Below, one piece after another: positions 52,735 through 62,827 of a stretch of DNA of 64,000 bases (its first letter is position 1; every line of letters begins with the position of its first letter). A model generated the notes under the pieces. That model did not search any database and was not told the DNA's origin. It worked only from the letters and a program-made list of their open reading frames with translations. The translations under genes and the position numbers were made by a program. Source of the DNA: Siphonodentalium dalli (lineage: Eukaryota; Mollusca; Scaphopoda; Gadilida; Siphonodentaliidae); NCBI GenBank assembly GCA_032622095.1, contig CP136066.1, positions 42,729,835 through 42,793,834 of the forward strand, given 5' to 3'.

Positions 52735-53365
52735 ACTTGCAGTTGCATTCAAGTTAGCTAAACTTTCACTAGACCAAGTCTTCTCGGTCCACAACAGCTT
52801 GGGATATCGATTGGGTTGATTCTATTTTGGGCCGAGTTCCGTCCCGTTACTCATCTATACCAAACGTTACACCAATAATCGTGGGCGGGAGTTATCTTGC
52901 TTGTGTGTCTTCTGGTTATGACAAATATACGCTTTGTGTACATGAACATAGAGGGTAGCCTTTTCTAAGCATGATGATATCAAACAGGTGTGTATCCGAG
53001 GTCTGCTGAATGTCAAAACAACGAGATTTATAAGTAAACAAAGCCTTGATTTCCAGAGAATTTCGATTTGTCGCACTATCAGAAAATGTATGTAAACAAT
53101 ATATTAAGCGATCGTGTCATCACTTTACCTGTTTTCTATCACGGTAAATGATATATCATTTTGAAGACAAATTAGTCGCAGACACGTTAGATGATTAATC
53201 ACATTCAGGGGTTGAGGATGTAGTTTGACTTTTCAATGCAAGTCTGTTATAGAAGAGTAACGGGACAGGTCTCGGTCCAAAACAGAATCAACCGATTCAA
53301 CCCGACCGATATCCCAAAGTTTTTGTGGACCGAGAATACTTGGTCTAACTTGCATCTGCAAGTGA
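52735..53365. mobile_element. inverted-repeat element (family Q)
   Basis: Left AACTTGCAGTTGCA, TAGACCAAGTCTTCTCGGTC, CGGAATCTC-like text and CCCGTTACTC are mirrored at 53255-53365 (GAGTAACGGGACAGGTCTCG, GTGGACCGAGAATACTTGGT, CTAACTTGCATCTGCAAGT). Arms about 110-130 bp, no transposase recognised. Confidence 0.65.
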
Positions 53366-53915
53366 TATCTTGTCCTCTGCAAGTAATAATCTTGCAGCTG
53401 CAGATCGGCTATATTGCACAATCATGATGAGATCACCAGCTGCCATTTGGGCCGATATCCCCTTACCCATACATAAAATGTTTAAGTATGTTGATGCTTG
53501 AAATGCGATGTTTGATGCAATCAAATCCGAACATCTCAATTGATATACTCCGCAATATCCGTTATACGCTTTGTATTTGAATTCTTCTGTCGGAATAATC
53601 ACAATGAGCCAGTCAAAGGAACGGATCATAAGTTCACCGTAGAATAAATGTCACGTGCTCATTTCTGACATCACTATATCCGGGTTCAGATAGGTCCACG
53701 TGCGTGTAACATCTGGCGTCTAGAAATAACGACTGTAATATTCGTTGTTGTGTTGCACGAACAGTCACCCAATGATAATCCAACAATGATCTATATGTAA
53801 ATACAATACACTGGTTCCGGATACAGATTGTTCCGATACGCTGTGATTGTTGCAACACGGGACTCATTATAACCTATATGCACGCATGCCACGTGCGGTG
53901 AACTGAACTTGTCCA
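53366..53915. other. intergenic, nothing recognised
   Basis: Frames at 53345-53629 and 53634-53867 (minus) have no recognisable domain. Confidence 0.35.
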
Positions 53916-54175
53916 TTAAAGGCTCACTTAATTTTCGAATCCCCAAATCACATTATATAAAATATATGCCATAGTATATACCATTTGAAAGAGGAAGCCC
54001 CAAACACACAGCTATTTTCTATTACTCTATGGGTACCGTCTGAGACACAGACGTTCCAAATAGTGATGAATTATAGTATTTTAATCATATATTATGGCAT
54101 AGATTGTTATTAAAACCGTATATCAAGGCACCAGAAAAAATTAATCGATGATTCGAAAATTAAGTGGGCCTTTAA
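53916..54175 (+). mobile_element. MITE family G copy 4, internally deleted
   Basis: TTAAAGGCTCACTTAATTTTCG to CGAAAATTAAGTGGGCCTTTAA. Only 260 bp; the central palindrome region is missing. Confidence 0.85.
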
Positions 54176-54240
54176 GCTGCACGTGTCTATTAAAGCTATA
54201 TTCAGAGTTCCATGCTAATTTTACGAAACAAATTTTACTT

Positions 54241-54325
54241 TTTATTATGAATCTAGGATATGAGATAGCATGTTTGTAATGAGATGTGCTATAGGAAAGA
54301 CCAGACTTTGTTTTTTAAATTTATT
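54241..54325 (-). terminator. candidate poly(A) signals of the 55368 gene
   Basis: AATAAA on the minus strand at 54325-54320 and again at 54246-54241, 255 and 334 bp past the stop codon. Confidence 0.45.
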
Positions 54326-54579
54326 TTTCTGTACATTTATTTCACATACATGTAGTTGCGATGGGACAATATTTCTATTAATTTTTCAATAACAATATAT
54401 ATTTTTTGGTATTTAGAGGTTATATGTCATATTTAAAATGGTTTTTCATTTTTTTTAACAACAGCACAGATTAAATCAATATAAATAATAGTTTGATGTT
54501 GTTGTTGTTGTAATTGGTGGTCTGGAACCCTGAATACATCTTTAAGCTACACGCTCAAGTAACTGAACCTGTCCACTAT

Positions 54580-55368
54580 CTATACTCTCTGCAGTGGGAC
54601 GTAATTAGGCTCCGGCCCGCGGACCCAGCTGCTCCTCAACATTTCCCGATCACTGTACCGCTGACTGTCTCTCAATGTACCCGTCTGTACGGGTACCATT
54701 CTAGGCTCTCGGGGTGCGTTCATCTCGACCAATCTGCCGCTAACGTACTCCGGCTCCTCTCTCCTGACAACCATCTGTCTTTGGGGAGGAGGTGGAGGCT
54801 CTCTCACATAGACAATTTCCCTCTGGATTTGTGGCGGCGGTGGGGGCTGGGCTTCCATCACGCGGGTGACCGGAGCGACCTCTACAATTTCTCGCTGCAC
54901 AGCTGGCTTAGTTTCAATATAGGTTCTCTCTACTGGGACGATTTCTCGCCTCATTTCACGCGTCGCCGGTTCCTCTGTTACTATTTTCCGTGATATGGGA
55001 ATGAATCTTTGATTTCCGTTATAATCCCTGTTGTCGCCTCTATCAGCCTGTGAACCATTGCCATAGTAACGCTCGGCGGAGGGTGCTCTCTGTGAACCGT
55101 TGCTATAGTAACGCTCGGTGGAGCGTGCTCTCTCATATCTCGGCAGAGGGCGCGCATCATCACCACGGTACATGCGGTAGTCGTCGTCCGTAGAGGGTTT
55201 GTCGCCTTTACGGATGACTATGACCTTCCCCCAAGGTCGGCCTGGTCTCGGTCCCGTTTCCTTTTCTCGTCTGCTAGTTGCACTCCGACGTGAGTAGTAA
55301 TCATCATAGGTACCTTCGTCATTATATGCGTCATATCGGCTCTGTCCGCGCTTGCTGAACAGACCCAT
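54580..55368 (-). CDS. cytosolic paralogue of the membrane-protein tail
   Basis: 262 residues in one exon, ATG in good context (AGAATGG), stop TAG at 54580-54582. There is no signal peptide or transmembrane helix. GRPWGKVIVIRKGD at 43-56 matches residues 120-133 of the three-exon gene, and QREIVYVREP at 182-191 matches 301-310, followed in both by a V-P-V-Q motif. Between them are Tyr/Arg/Asp-rich disordered sequence, two R-A-x-S-x-E-R-Y-Y units (81-102) and proline runs (175-195). The N-terminus MGLFSKRG has Gly2 and a basic cluster, so lipid anchoring is conceivable, but Lys at position 6 instead of Ser/Thr makes it a poor N-myristoylation site. The GC content is well above the flanks. Function unknown. 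A short 5' exon cannot be excluded, as the frame stays open just upstream. Confidence 0.8.
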   Translation of the reverse strand: MGLFSKRGQSRYDAYNDEGTYDDYYSRRSATSRREKETGPRPGRPWGKVIVIRKGDKPSTDDDYRMYRGDDARPLPRYERARSTERYYSNGSQRAPSAERYYGNGSQADRGDNRDYNGNQRFIPISRKIVTEEPATREMRREIVPVERTYIETKPAVQREIVEVAPVTRVMEAQPPPPPQIQREIVYVREPPPPPQRQMVVRREEPEYVSGRLVEMNAPREPRMVPVQTGTLRDSQRYSDREMLRSSWVRGPEPNYVPLQRV

Positions 55369-55532
55369 TCTCTTATCCGATCACGAAAAGACAAGCCCCA
55401 GCTCTTCACTGTCCAATTTAGAGTAATTGCCCCTTGTCACTTTGTCACACTGTCCTATAAATATTAAGAATGAAACATAAGGTGAGGAATAAATCGCGCC
55501 CGCGTTCTTTATCAAACGACTTCGTGGAGGTA

Positions 55533-55545
55533 TTATAAATAGATC
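55533..55545 (-). promoter_or_regulatory. weak TATA-like element
   Basis: CTATTTATAATA on the minus strand, about 170 bp upstream of the ATG at 55368. Right distance for a promoter, but a weak match. Confidence 0.3.
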
Positions 55546-55569
55546 AAACAACACAAGTTTGCGCACTGG

Positions 55570-55976
55570 TTAAATGTATACAATCCGATTCGAGGGTCCC
55601 CATATCATAGGATTCCAACAACAACAACATTTCTTGAAATGCCTCTTCAGTTATCAGAATTGATTAATTGCCAAAAATAATAATATATACAGTACTGTCA
55701 ACTATAGTATACAATTGCCAAAAATGTTATATATCAACATTTTGTTCAACGCAATTTGGTATCGAGAGTGTGTCGGTCGGCATTCATCGAACATTTGCCA
55801 GGCCGCCAAATATTCGAGGTGGTGAAAAATAACAGATATAATAACTCGAAATATGATAACTCTGGGCTTTGGTGGTGGGTTCCTCGACTCAAATTTAATA
55901 TTTTTTTAACCCCGAAGCCGACGAAATAATAATTTAGGCTGATTTAGGGCGTTAAATCGGATTATATAGCTTTAAC
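55570..55976. mobile_element. MITE family F copy
   Basis: TTAAATGTATACAATCCGATTC to CGGATTATATAGCTTTAA. It preserves the uninterrupted interior (ACATTTGCCAGGC) that B splits in the copy at 22919. Confidence 0.75.
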
Positions 55977-56220
55977 GTTGTTGCACGAGTTTGCTTTGAC
56001 GCAATGGCACAGAAAGAACCGTATACATCGTGGCACGACAATCGAGTGCAAAAATGTTAACATGTTCACAATATTGTGACGTTCTAAGTTTATTGCACAC
56101 CCAAATATAGATAGATAAATAGTTTAATGACATAAAACGTCCACACGAGACCGATGTCAAAATAACAAATATATATAACAATGTCAACAATGATTCAACA
56201 TAATACATATACTGTAGTAA
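55977..56220. other. 3' flank of the LINE relic
   Basis: Nothing recognised; may include the LINE's 3' untranslated region. Confidence 0.35.
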
Positions 56221-57228
56221 CTATTTCATTATTATATCAGCAGAATCTGACCTTTCTTTGAAAAATGTCCGGACCATGTTGCAGATTATGTTGCATGTAT
56301 GAGGCTCGTTATTTTGCATTATGTATTGGAATTTTTGGCCATCATTCAATCCAATAAATTTATCACGCATCATCCATATCTCACAGAAGAAGTGTTTACG
56401 CATCTTATCATAATTATGTGTTGCAGCGCATAATGAAGTGTTCTTCATTCTCAACCTCCATGTTACATTTCCTACAAATTCTTTCATCAAGTGACACTTT
56501 TGGCTGTTTATGGCGACCCTTTTCAATTTCCAAGTTATGATTACTAATTCTTAGTTTACAAAACATAATTTGTGTGTCGATATTCTGGACAATATTAAGA
56601 TAAGGTTCTTGTGTATAATGTTGTTTGACTACACGGTACGTCCTTAACTTATTCGCGCCCGAACATTTGTCATCGTTGAAAATATCAGTTTTATAATTCT
56701 CTATGTGGCTTTCTTTCAATTTGATTTAAATGTCATTTATCTGTTTGTGAATTGAGGCATTGGGAACAATTTCATTTAATTTTGGAATTCCGAGTCTCAC
56801 TGATTCATGTTCAGGGATGACAAATTCATCACTGGACATAGCTGCAATATAGATGAGTGAATGTGGATCTGATTCAGAAATTCGCTTTGTGTATTTGATA
56901 GCTCTTGATAGAGCATCGATCACTATCGGGTATCTCCCGTGCTCGGCCCTAACTGCATGGTTTGACGCCTGTTTGCTAACTCCGAGTACAGACTTACAAA
57001 ACTTTATGTGAGTAATTTCACACGGTATTGTGTTTAATCTGTTCAAATTGATATCTGAAGCCCATATCTTACATCCGTAAAGAATAATTGGCTTGATGAG
57101 TTTGTCAAAGAGTTTAACCCACAAATCAACAGAGAACAGAGAATGTTCTCGAAGAGACTTTCTCAACGAGAATACTGCCTTCATACCTTTAAGTCGCATT
57201 TCAGCATGTGCCTTTTTAAATATAATGT
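56221..57228 (-). pseudogene. LINE reverse transcriptase C-terminal relic
   Basis: On the minus strand the frame entering at about 57228 reads KLFDKLIKPIILYGCKIWA, the typical end of a non-LTR reverse transcriptase domain. It continues to about 56726, where a TAA interrupts, and resumes in the same frame to about 56414. That part contains a C-x-x-C...H-x-x-x-x-C pattern (CRKC, then EEHFIMRC) seen downstream of RT in CR1/Jockey-like LINEs. A frameshift near 56420 leads into a last segment ending at 56221. The 5' part of the element is absent, as expected for a 5'-truncated insertion. Dead copy; clade not resolved. Confidence 0.8.
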
Positions 57229-57439
57229 AGCTTGTAGTGCAATGAAATTAGGTTAATTTTGCATCATTTAATTGACCCAATTAGTGATTTATGTATAATA
57301 TATCATGGTATTGGATGGGTTTAAACATTATTTATTCTTTGTAAGTTCAACATAAACAATTAGAAACATTTGATATAAAACAAATACATTGAAGGATCGG
57401 ATCCGACAACAAGAGTGATCGTTTCCGCGGATCTGTCTC
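57229..57439. other. intergenic, nothing recognised
   Basis: Upstream of the LINE truncation point. No gene. Confidence 0.35.
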
Positions 57440-57995
57440 GCTATCATACCAAGCCTGTACCAAGTCTGTTATTTACAGAATTAGGTCTATATAGGGTGAA
57501 TTTATAGTGATACTATCCCGCACAGCTGGCTATCATACCAAGCATGTACCAAGTCTGTTATTTACAGAATTAGGTCTCTATATGGTGAATTTAGTGATAC
57601 TATCCCGCACAGCTGGCTATCATACCAAGCCTGTACCAAGTCTGTTATTTACATAATTAGGTCCCTATATAGTGAATTTAGTGATACTATCCCGCACAGC
57701 TGGCTATCATACCAAGCATGTACCAAGTCTGTTAGTTACAGAATTAGGACTCTATAGGGTGAATTTAGTGATACTATCCCGCACAGCTGGCTATCATACC
57801 AAGCCTGTACCAAGTCTGTTATTTACAGAATTAGGTCCCTATAGGGTGAATTTAGTGATACTATCCCGCACAGCTGGCTATCATACCAAGCCTGTACCAA
57901 GTCTGTTATTTACAGAATTAGGTCCATATAGGGTGAATTTAGTGATACCATCCCGCACAGCTGGCTATCATCACCAAATTCACCCTCTGGGGAAC
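57440..57995. repeat. tandem repeat of about 90 bp related to family H
   Basis: About six units with ATACCAAGCCTGTACCAAGT, CTGTTATTTACAGAATTAGG, TGAATTTAGTGATACTATCC and CGCACAGCTGGCTATCA. The last two motifs are those of the H palindrome, and the array ends in an H half (ACCAAATTCACCCTCTGGGG). It appears to have expanded from an H element. Confidence 0.88.
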
Positions 57996-58229
57996 TCACT
58001 CTGCTTAGGCCTCATCTCCTGGGTAGTATATATTGTATCAAATTAACATTGTTTTAGTTACTTCGGTTACTTTAGTTAATCCAATGACCCAAATCGATCT
58101 GCAAGTCATGTCTTAATTAAATAAATTAAATTAGTGCACACACATTGGTTTATTTTTTTTACGAAATACAGCAAAATACAAAAGATTTAATAACGTTGAA
58201 TGACAAATATCTCGTCCTTAAATCAGGGG
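57996..58229. other. intergenic, nothing recognised
   Basis: Ends in a G run at about 58226. Confidence 0.35.
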
Positions 58230-58745
58230 GGGGGGGGGTCGGAAAAAATTTCAGCACGTATGGCATTTTTTCCCTTTCGATCATTTTTTTACCCACCCAC
58301 CCCCACCGCCAATTTTTTTTCCGTTTTCGGCAGTTTTTTCCAACCATTTTTTGACACCCTTTTAACACTAAAACAGAGATTTGCGGGGGGAAATTCACTG
58401 TAAACAGCTGTATATGAATTTCTGTGCATACTATTTATCATGGATGTTAACATGGACATGTAAATAGGAATGAGTCCTTTTGAGGTCATTCGGCCAAAAA
58501 AACATGGCTGCCAGCGGCCATATTGGATTTCAAAATTTGCAACAAAATACAACACGATAACTGCCTGCAGTCTGTTTACAGTTAGAATTACATTATTTCT
58601 CTCATTCAAAGTGGTTTTGAAGCCCAACTCATTGCCAAAACACTAAAAAACAAGCAGGAAATTATTTTTTTAGTTGCGGAAAAAATTGCTTGTTGGTGCC
58701 TTTGACCACCCACCCACCCCGGCATACGTGCCGGAATTTTTTTTT
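58230..58745. mobile_element. family J copy 2
   Basis: Same text as 28435-28800 through AACATGGCTGCCAGCGGCC, then about 120 bp extra, then GGCATACGTGCCGGAATTTT as the mirrored end. Confidence 0.6.
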
Positions 58746-59258
58746 CACCCCCCCCCCGCTTAAATTGGACAATATGGACCGATTACGTTGATAGCGTCAT
58801 CGGCTTCTGTGGAAAATGTAACAGAAAAGGTGTCATGATAAACTCTGCCTAAGTGACCAATTGGTTGATTAATTAAAACAATATCAACTGCTACATTGTA
58901 GCATATACTACAAGCTACCGTATTCGGATGTGCAACAAAAATATAGAACGACACATTGGTGAGACATATTAACTTTAATGTTCTCCTTTCTCGTTTTACC
59001 GTAGCATCAAACTCGAGCAATGCATGAGGTTATCCAGTCACCAAAATCCATGCAGTGTTTACCTCCCCTGATGACACGATAAGACATGCAGGGTTTACCT
59101 CCCTCGATGACTCGGTAAGACCGCTGCTACCGGCGACATTTTACCCACATTGTGTGGATTTCCGCGATATTAAGACATATACTAAGCCAACAGAGTAACA
59201 TGTTGCCCTTATTTTAAAGTACACAAAATATTGAACAAAATTTGGGTAATTTTGTACC
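58746..59258. other. intergenic, uncertain open frame
   Basis: The 86-codon minus-strand frame at 58760-59020 has no recognised family or splice sites. Near 59050-59120 a block with GGTTTACCTCCC and GATGAC is duplicated. Confidence 0.35.
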
Positions 59259-59606
59259 TTAAAGGCCCACTTAATTATCGAGTCACTGATTATTTGTTTA
59301 ATAACAACCTGTTCCATAAAATATGATTAAAATACTATAATTCATCGTCATTTGAAAAGTCTGTGTCTCAGAAGATGCCCATAGAGAAATAGGAAACAGC
59401 TGAAATCATACAAAGATTACCCCCGTTTTGACTCCAAGAATGCATCATAACTTAAACTAAAAATGTATTTTCAATGGAAGGGGAATTCACAGTTTATTAC
59501 ACCGGATAAGTTGATAATACAATGTTTTGGAGCTTCCCCTTTCAAATGGTATATAATATGTTTTATATATGTGATCTGGGGGTTCGAAAATTAAATGGAC
59601 CTTTAA
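59259..59606 (-). mobile_element. MITE family G copy 5
   Basis: TTAAAGGCCCACTTAATTATCG to GAAAATTAAATGGACCTTTAA; inverted relative to copies 1-4 and internally shortened. Confidence 0.8.
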
Positions 59607-59888
59607 GTTTAGAAAATTGCATTAGAACCAAATACCAATATTGCGAAACGGTGTGATTTGTTTCTCCGATTATTTTATCAACACAAACGTCTAAACACAC
59701 ATGGACCACATTGTCACAACAACATGCATGACAAGTCAAACACATGCAAAAGTTCTAATTTGCTGCAATTGTGAAGCGTAAATCGTCCACAAAACTAAGG
59801 CTCTAATTCTCCATTCTGTCATTCAGTTTTCAGTGCGGGAATTGTTCTCAAAGCACGTAGGAAACTTAACTTTGTGAAGATCGATTTC
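59607..59888. other. intergenic, nothing recognised
   Basis: No gene or repeat. Confidence 0.3.
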
Positions 59889-60062
59889 GCCAGGAAAACC
59901 CCGCGCTAAATATAGAAAACCCCACACTAAATATAGAAAACCCCACACTAAATATAGAAAACCACACACTAAATATAGAAAACACTAAATATAGAAACCC
60001 CACACTAAATATAGAAAACCCCCACACTAAATATAGAAAACCCACACTAAATATAGAAAACC
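59889..60062. repeat. 20-bp tandem repeat
   Basis: Nine units of ACTAAATATAGAAAACCCCAC with small length changes. Confidence 0.95.
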
Positions 60063-61134
60063 ACATGTATGATTGGTACGCTCAGGGGTCAATACTATGA
60101 AACTTTTTCTTTGTAAGAATCTACAATTGTTTGTAAGAAATAACAATTTATCATTCCGCCAATACTATAAACCTACGATTACAAACATAAATCACAAATA
60201 GTACGTGTTCTTTGTATTTACAAATATCTCCAATCACAAAGAATGTTCGAGTACTATGAAACATAATTTTCACACCTTAACCCGGATAATATATCTATCT
60301 ATGATACGCAGGGACGTGGGAACAAGGGGTCGATTCACCCCCTCGTGAAAATATTTTGTCAGCTGGAAATCTCAAGTACAACCCACAGGGACGTCCCGAC
60401 AAGGGGGTTGGGTTATGTTTCTTGCCCCAAACATTTTATCAACACGATCAACAGCTGGAAATTTGATACCTGGAACAACATGAATTGGAAATTTTACAAC
60501 AACAATAGGTTGAACTTGTTCTGTTATTCAGTTTTTCCAACAATTTATTAGGGGGTATGTGTTTGTTTTAGACCAACATTTGCATATTTACCACCTTTGG
60601 TCAAAAGTTGGGATTGAAATGGCCTATATATATATAATTTGTCAAACCTCAGCTTGGACGTGAGGTAGCAGTATGTGTTCCTTGTAACTACTGAAATTAC
60701 CCAATTTATTGAAAAATACAACGCTAAGGAACTTGTCTAGAATGTCTATATAGGGTGTCAAACATAAATTGTCGCTTTTCACATCCTTAAACCGGAGCAT
60801 ATACCCATCTGATTCGTAGGGATGTAGCGCCCCCTTATAAAATGTGTTATCAATGGAAATCTCATAAACAGGGACATGGCGATAGTGGTCTTGGGAACAC
60901 GATGACTGGTGAGTAGTCGCCAAATCGCATGAGTCACAACGTCTCTGACAAAAGTTAGTGATTGATACAAATAGTGAGTGATACTCGCAGTGACGTGACA
61001 AGATGCTCTCTTCGATGCGTCAACGTCGATATCCAACTGTATCTCCCACCCCTCAATTAGAAACTTCTATTTCTGTGAAATGTAATTGGTTACCCCGGTT
61101 GGCTTCTGATTTTCAAGCTGTAACAGTAAGTTGT

Positions 61135-61465
61135 CCACCCCCCAACTGACTAAATATGACTAACTTAGTGTTAGTCACAAACATTTTGAGTAACTTTGGT
61201 CAAGTATTGGAATTATTTGCACATAACTCAGCAACTTTAATTTTCGCCTTCCAATTGACTAAGAAAAGTTATGACTAAATCCTGGCAATTTTGACTAATT
61301 AGTCGTCTTGAATTCCCATTTCTTAGTCGTTATGACTAACACCACCCTAGTAATTTTGATTAATGTTATGCCTCAGTCATGTTGGCTGAACTAAGTCAGT
61401 CATCCTGAGGAAAAAAGTTTGACTAACATATGTTAGTCATATTGACTAACTTCTGTTATCAGCGT
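61135..61465. promoter_or_regulatory. cluster of TGACTAA / TTAGTCA motifs
   Basis: At least ten copies of TGACTAA or its reverse complement TTAGTCA in 330 bp, in both orientations (for example TTGACTAATTAGTCG and TTGACTAACATATGTTAGTCA), plus near matches (AAGTCAGTCATC). TGACTAA is a half-conserved bZIP (AP-1/Maf-like) site. It may be a regulatory cluster or a decayed short repeat. Confidence 0.45.
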
Positions 61466-61662
61466 AGAAAAATTAAAATACTTTCCTCTTGATATACGAT
61501 TCCATCGCTATGTGGAATGTATAGGCATTTTTTTTATTCAAAGGGTGCATATGGAAATTATAGGATGGACACCCCATCGCCAAACTGAGCCCATATAGCC
61601 ACGTCCCTATCTAGATTATAAGATATCGGAGCAGTTTGAAATTATAAAATGACCACCACTCC

Positions 61663-61950
61663 TTTTGGTTTGGTTTGGTTTATTAGGGTTTATCGTCGTT
61701 CTAGCCGCTAGGCGTTGTCGTTGTCAAATTTACGGGTGGAGGAAAGACCACGCAGAGACTTGATTTCACCGAGAAATCGTCGCACTGCGTGTAGAAACCA
61801 CCGACCCCGGAATCAACCGACAAACTTGCCCAGATACACGATTCCGGTCACCCTCCCTATGAAGGGGTTCGAATCAGCTTCGTCAGCGCTGGACGGCCTG
61901 TGACGGTGTAATGCACCTAACACTCTACCGACTGGACCACCGGGGGGTCC
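61663..61950 (-). mobile_element. tRNA-derived SINE
   Basis: The minus strand starts GGGACCCCCCGGTGGTCCAG; TGGTCCAGTCGG matches an RNA polymerase III A box and GATTCGAACCC (about 61876-61865) a B box. A conserved-looking body with CGCCTAGCGGCTAGAACGAC follows, and a tail of AACCA repeats. The element is flanked by CCACCACTCC (61653-61662) and CCATCACTCC (61951-61960), a 10-bp target duplication with one mismatch. Confidence 0.82.
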
Positions 61951-62827
61951 CCATCACTCCTATAACCGAGACCATTAGCACGTCCCTGCTTCGATACACC
62001 CCCGATAAAATGGAGCCACGTTACTGCCTCGATGTGTTATGATAAGAGTAGCGGATCAGTTTGAAATCATAGTATGGTCACAATATATATAATGCTATAC
62101 CATCAAAATAATATTTTATTTTCACAAACTGAATGGTTGTAAATTTGTAATTTGTAAAAACAATGATACCAAATTGGTTGTAGTACTCGTTATTACACTG
62201 ACTTGTACTTACATACACACACTGCAAACGAACAGTTTATTTGTTAATTTTGCGCAGACAAGTGGTCATCAACTTAGCAATTCGTGAACCGATTGGACAG
62301 TTCTGATAAGCGATCAACTCTCAACTTATGATTGGTTATTTCTTTTGTAACGTTGGCTTGCCGTGATTCAATATATTGTGAATCACTCACAGGCAAATGT
62401 TTGTCCGTAAGCAATCTACAATAATCAACAGTAGATCTTTGTGAAATTTGCGAGATTTTGTTAGCTCATCGTTTCATAGTACCGGCGTTATCACTAATCA
62501 CAAAATAATAGCACGCATTGTAACTTCCCCAAATCAATTGTTGTCAGTTATTTTAGCTCTATATACATGTCCGTCTAATTTGAACTCGTATTCAGATAAC
62601 ACTGATAACGGGTGCATGGGAGCAGAGTGGTGATTTAGTTTTTTCCAAGTTTTACAGCTGCGTTTTAGGGGTTTCACCTCTCGCCCAGTCTAAGGTATTA
62701 CAATAATACGGCTACATTTTCCCTGTACTATGAATCCACTGTGATAGTTAACACAAATTTGTAATTACAAATTAATAAATACAATTTGTATTTACAGGTA
62801 TAAAATTGTTCATAGTATTGACCCCAG

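Larger units (their letters stand above)
60083..62827. mobile_element. candidate DNA transposon remnant, 2.7 kb
   Basis: CAGGGGTCAATACTATGAA at the left is mirrored by TTCATAGTATTGACCCC at 62810-62825. CTATGAAAC-type motifs recur just inside the left end. A SINE is inserted in it. The interior frame at 60642-61001 (minus, 119 codons) has no recognised transposase motif. The CAGGG start recalls hAT ends, but the boundaries are uncertain. Confidence 0.4.

Noticed and set aside
55368-55368. N-myristoylation of the MGLFSKRG start
   Set aside because: Gly2 is present but position 6 is Lys where Ser or Thr is preferred; noted in the gene entry but not claimed.
57672-58046. 124-codon repeat protein
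   Set aside because: It is the translation of the 90-bp tandem array; unit length happens to preserve frame.
58760-59020. 86-codon minus-strand frame resembling a protein fragment
   Set aside because: No family recognised and no flanking splice sites; cannot be separated from chance.
60642-61001. 119-codon minus-strand frame
   Set aside because: Cys-rich start looked zinc-finger-like, but spacing fits no known finger and there is no splice or promoter context.
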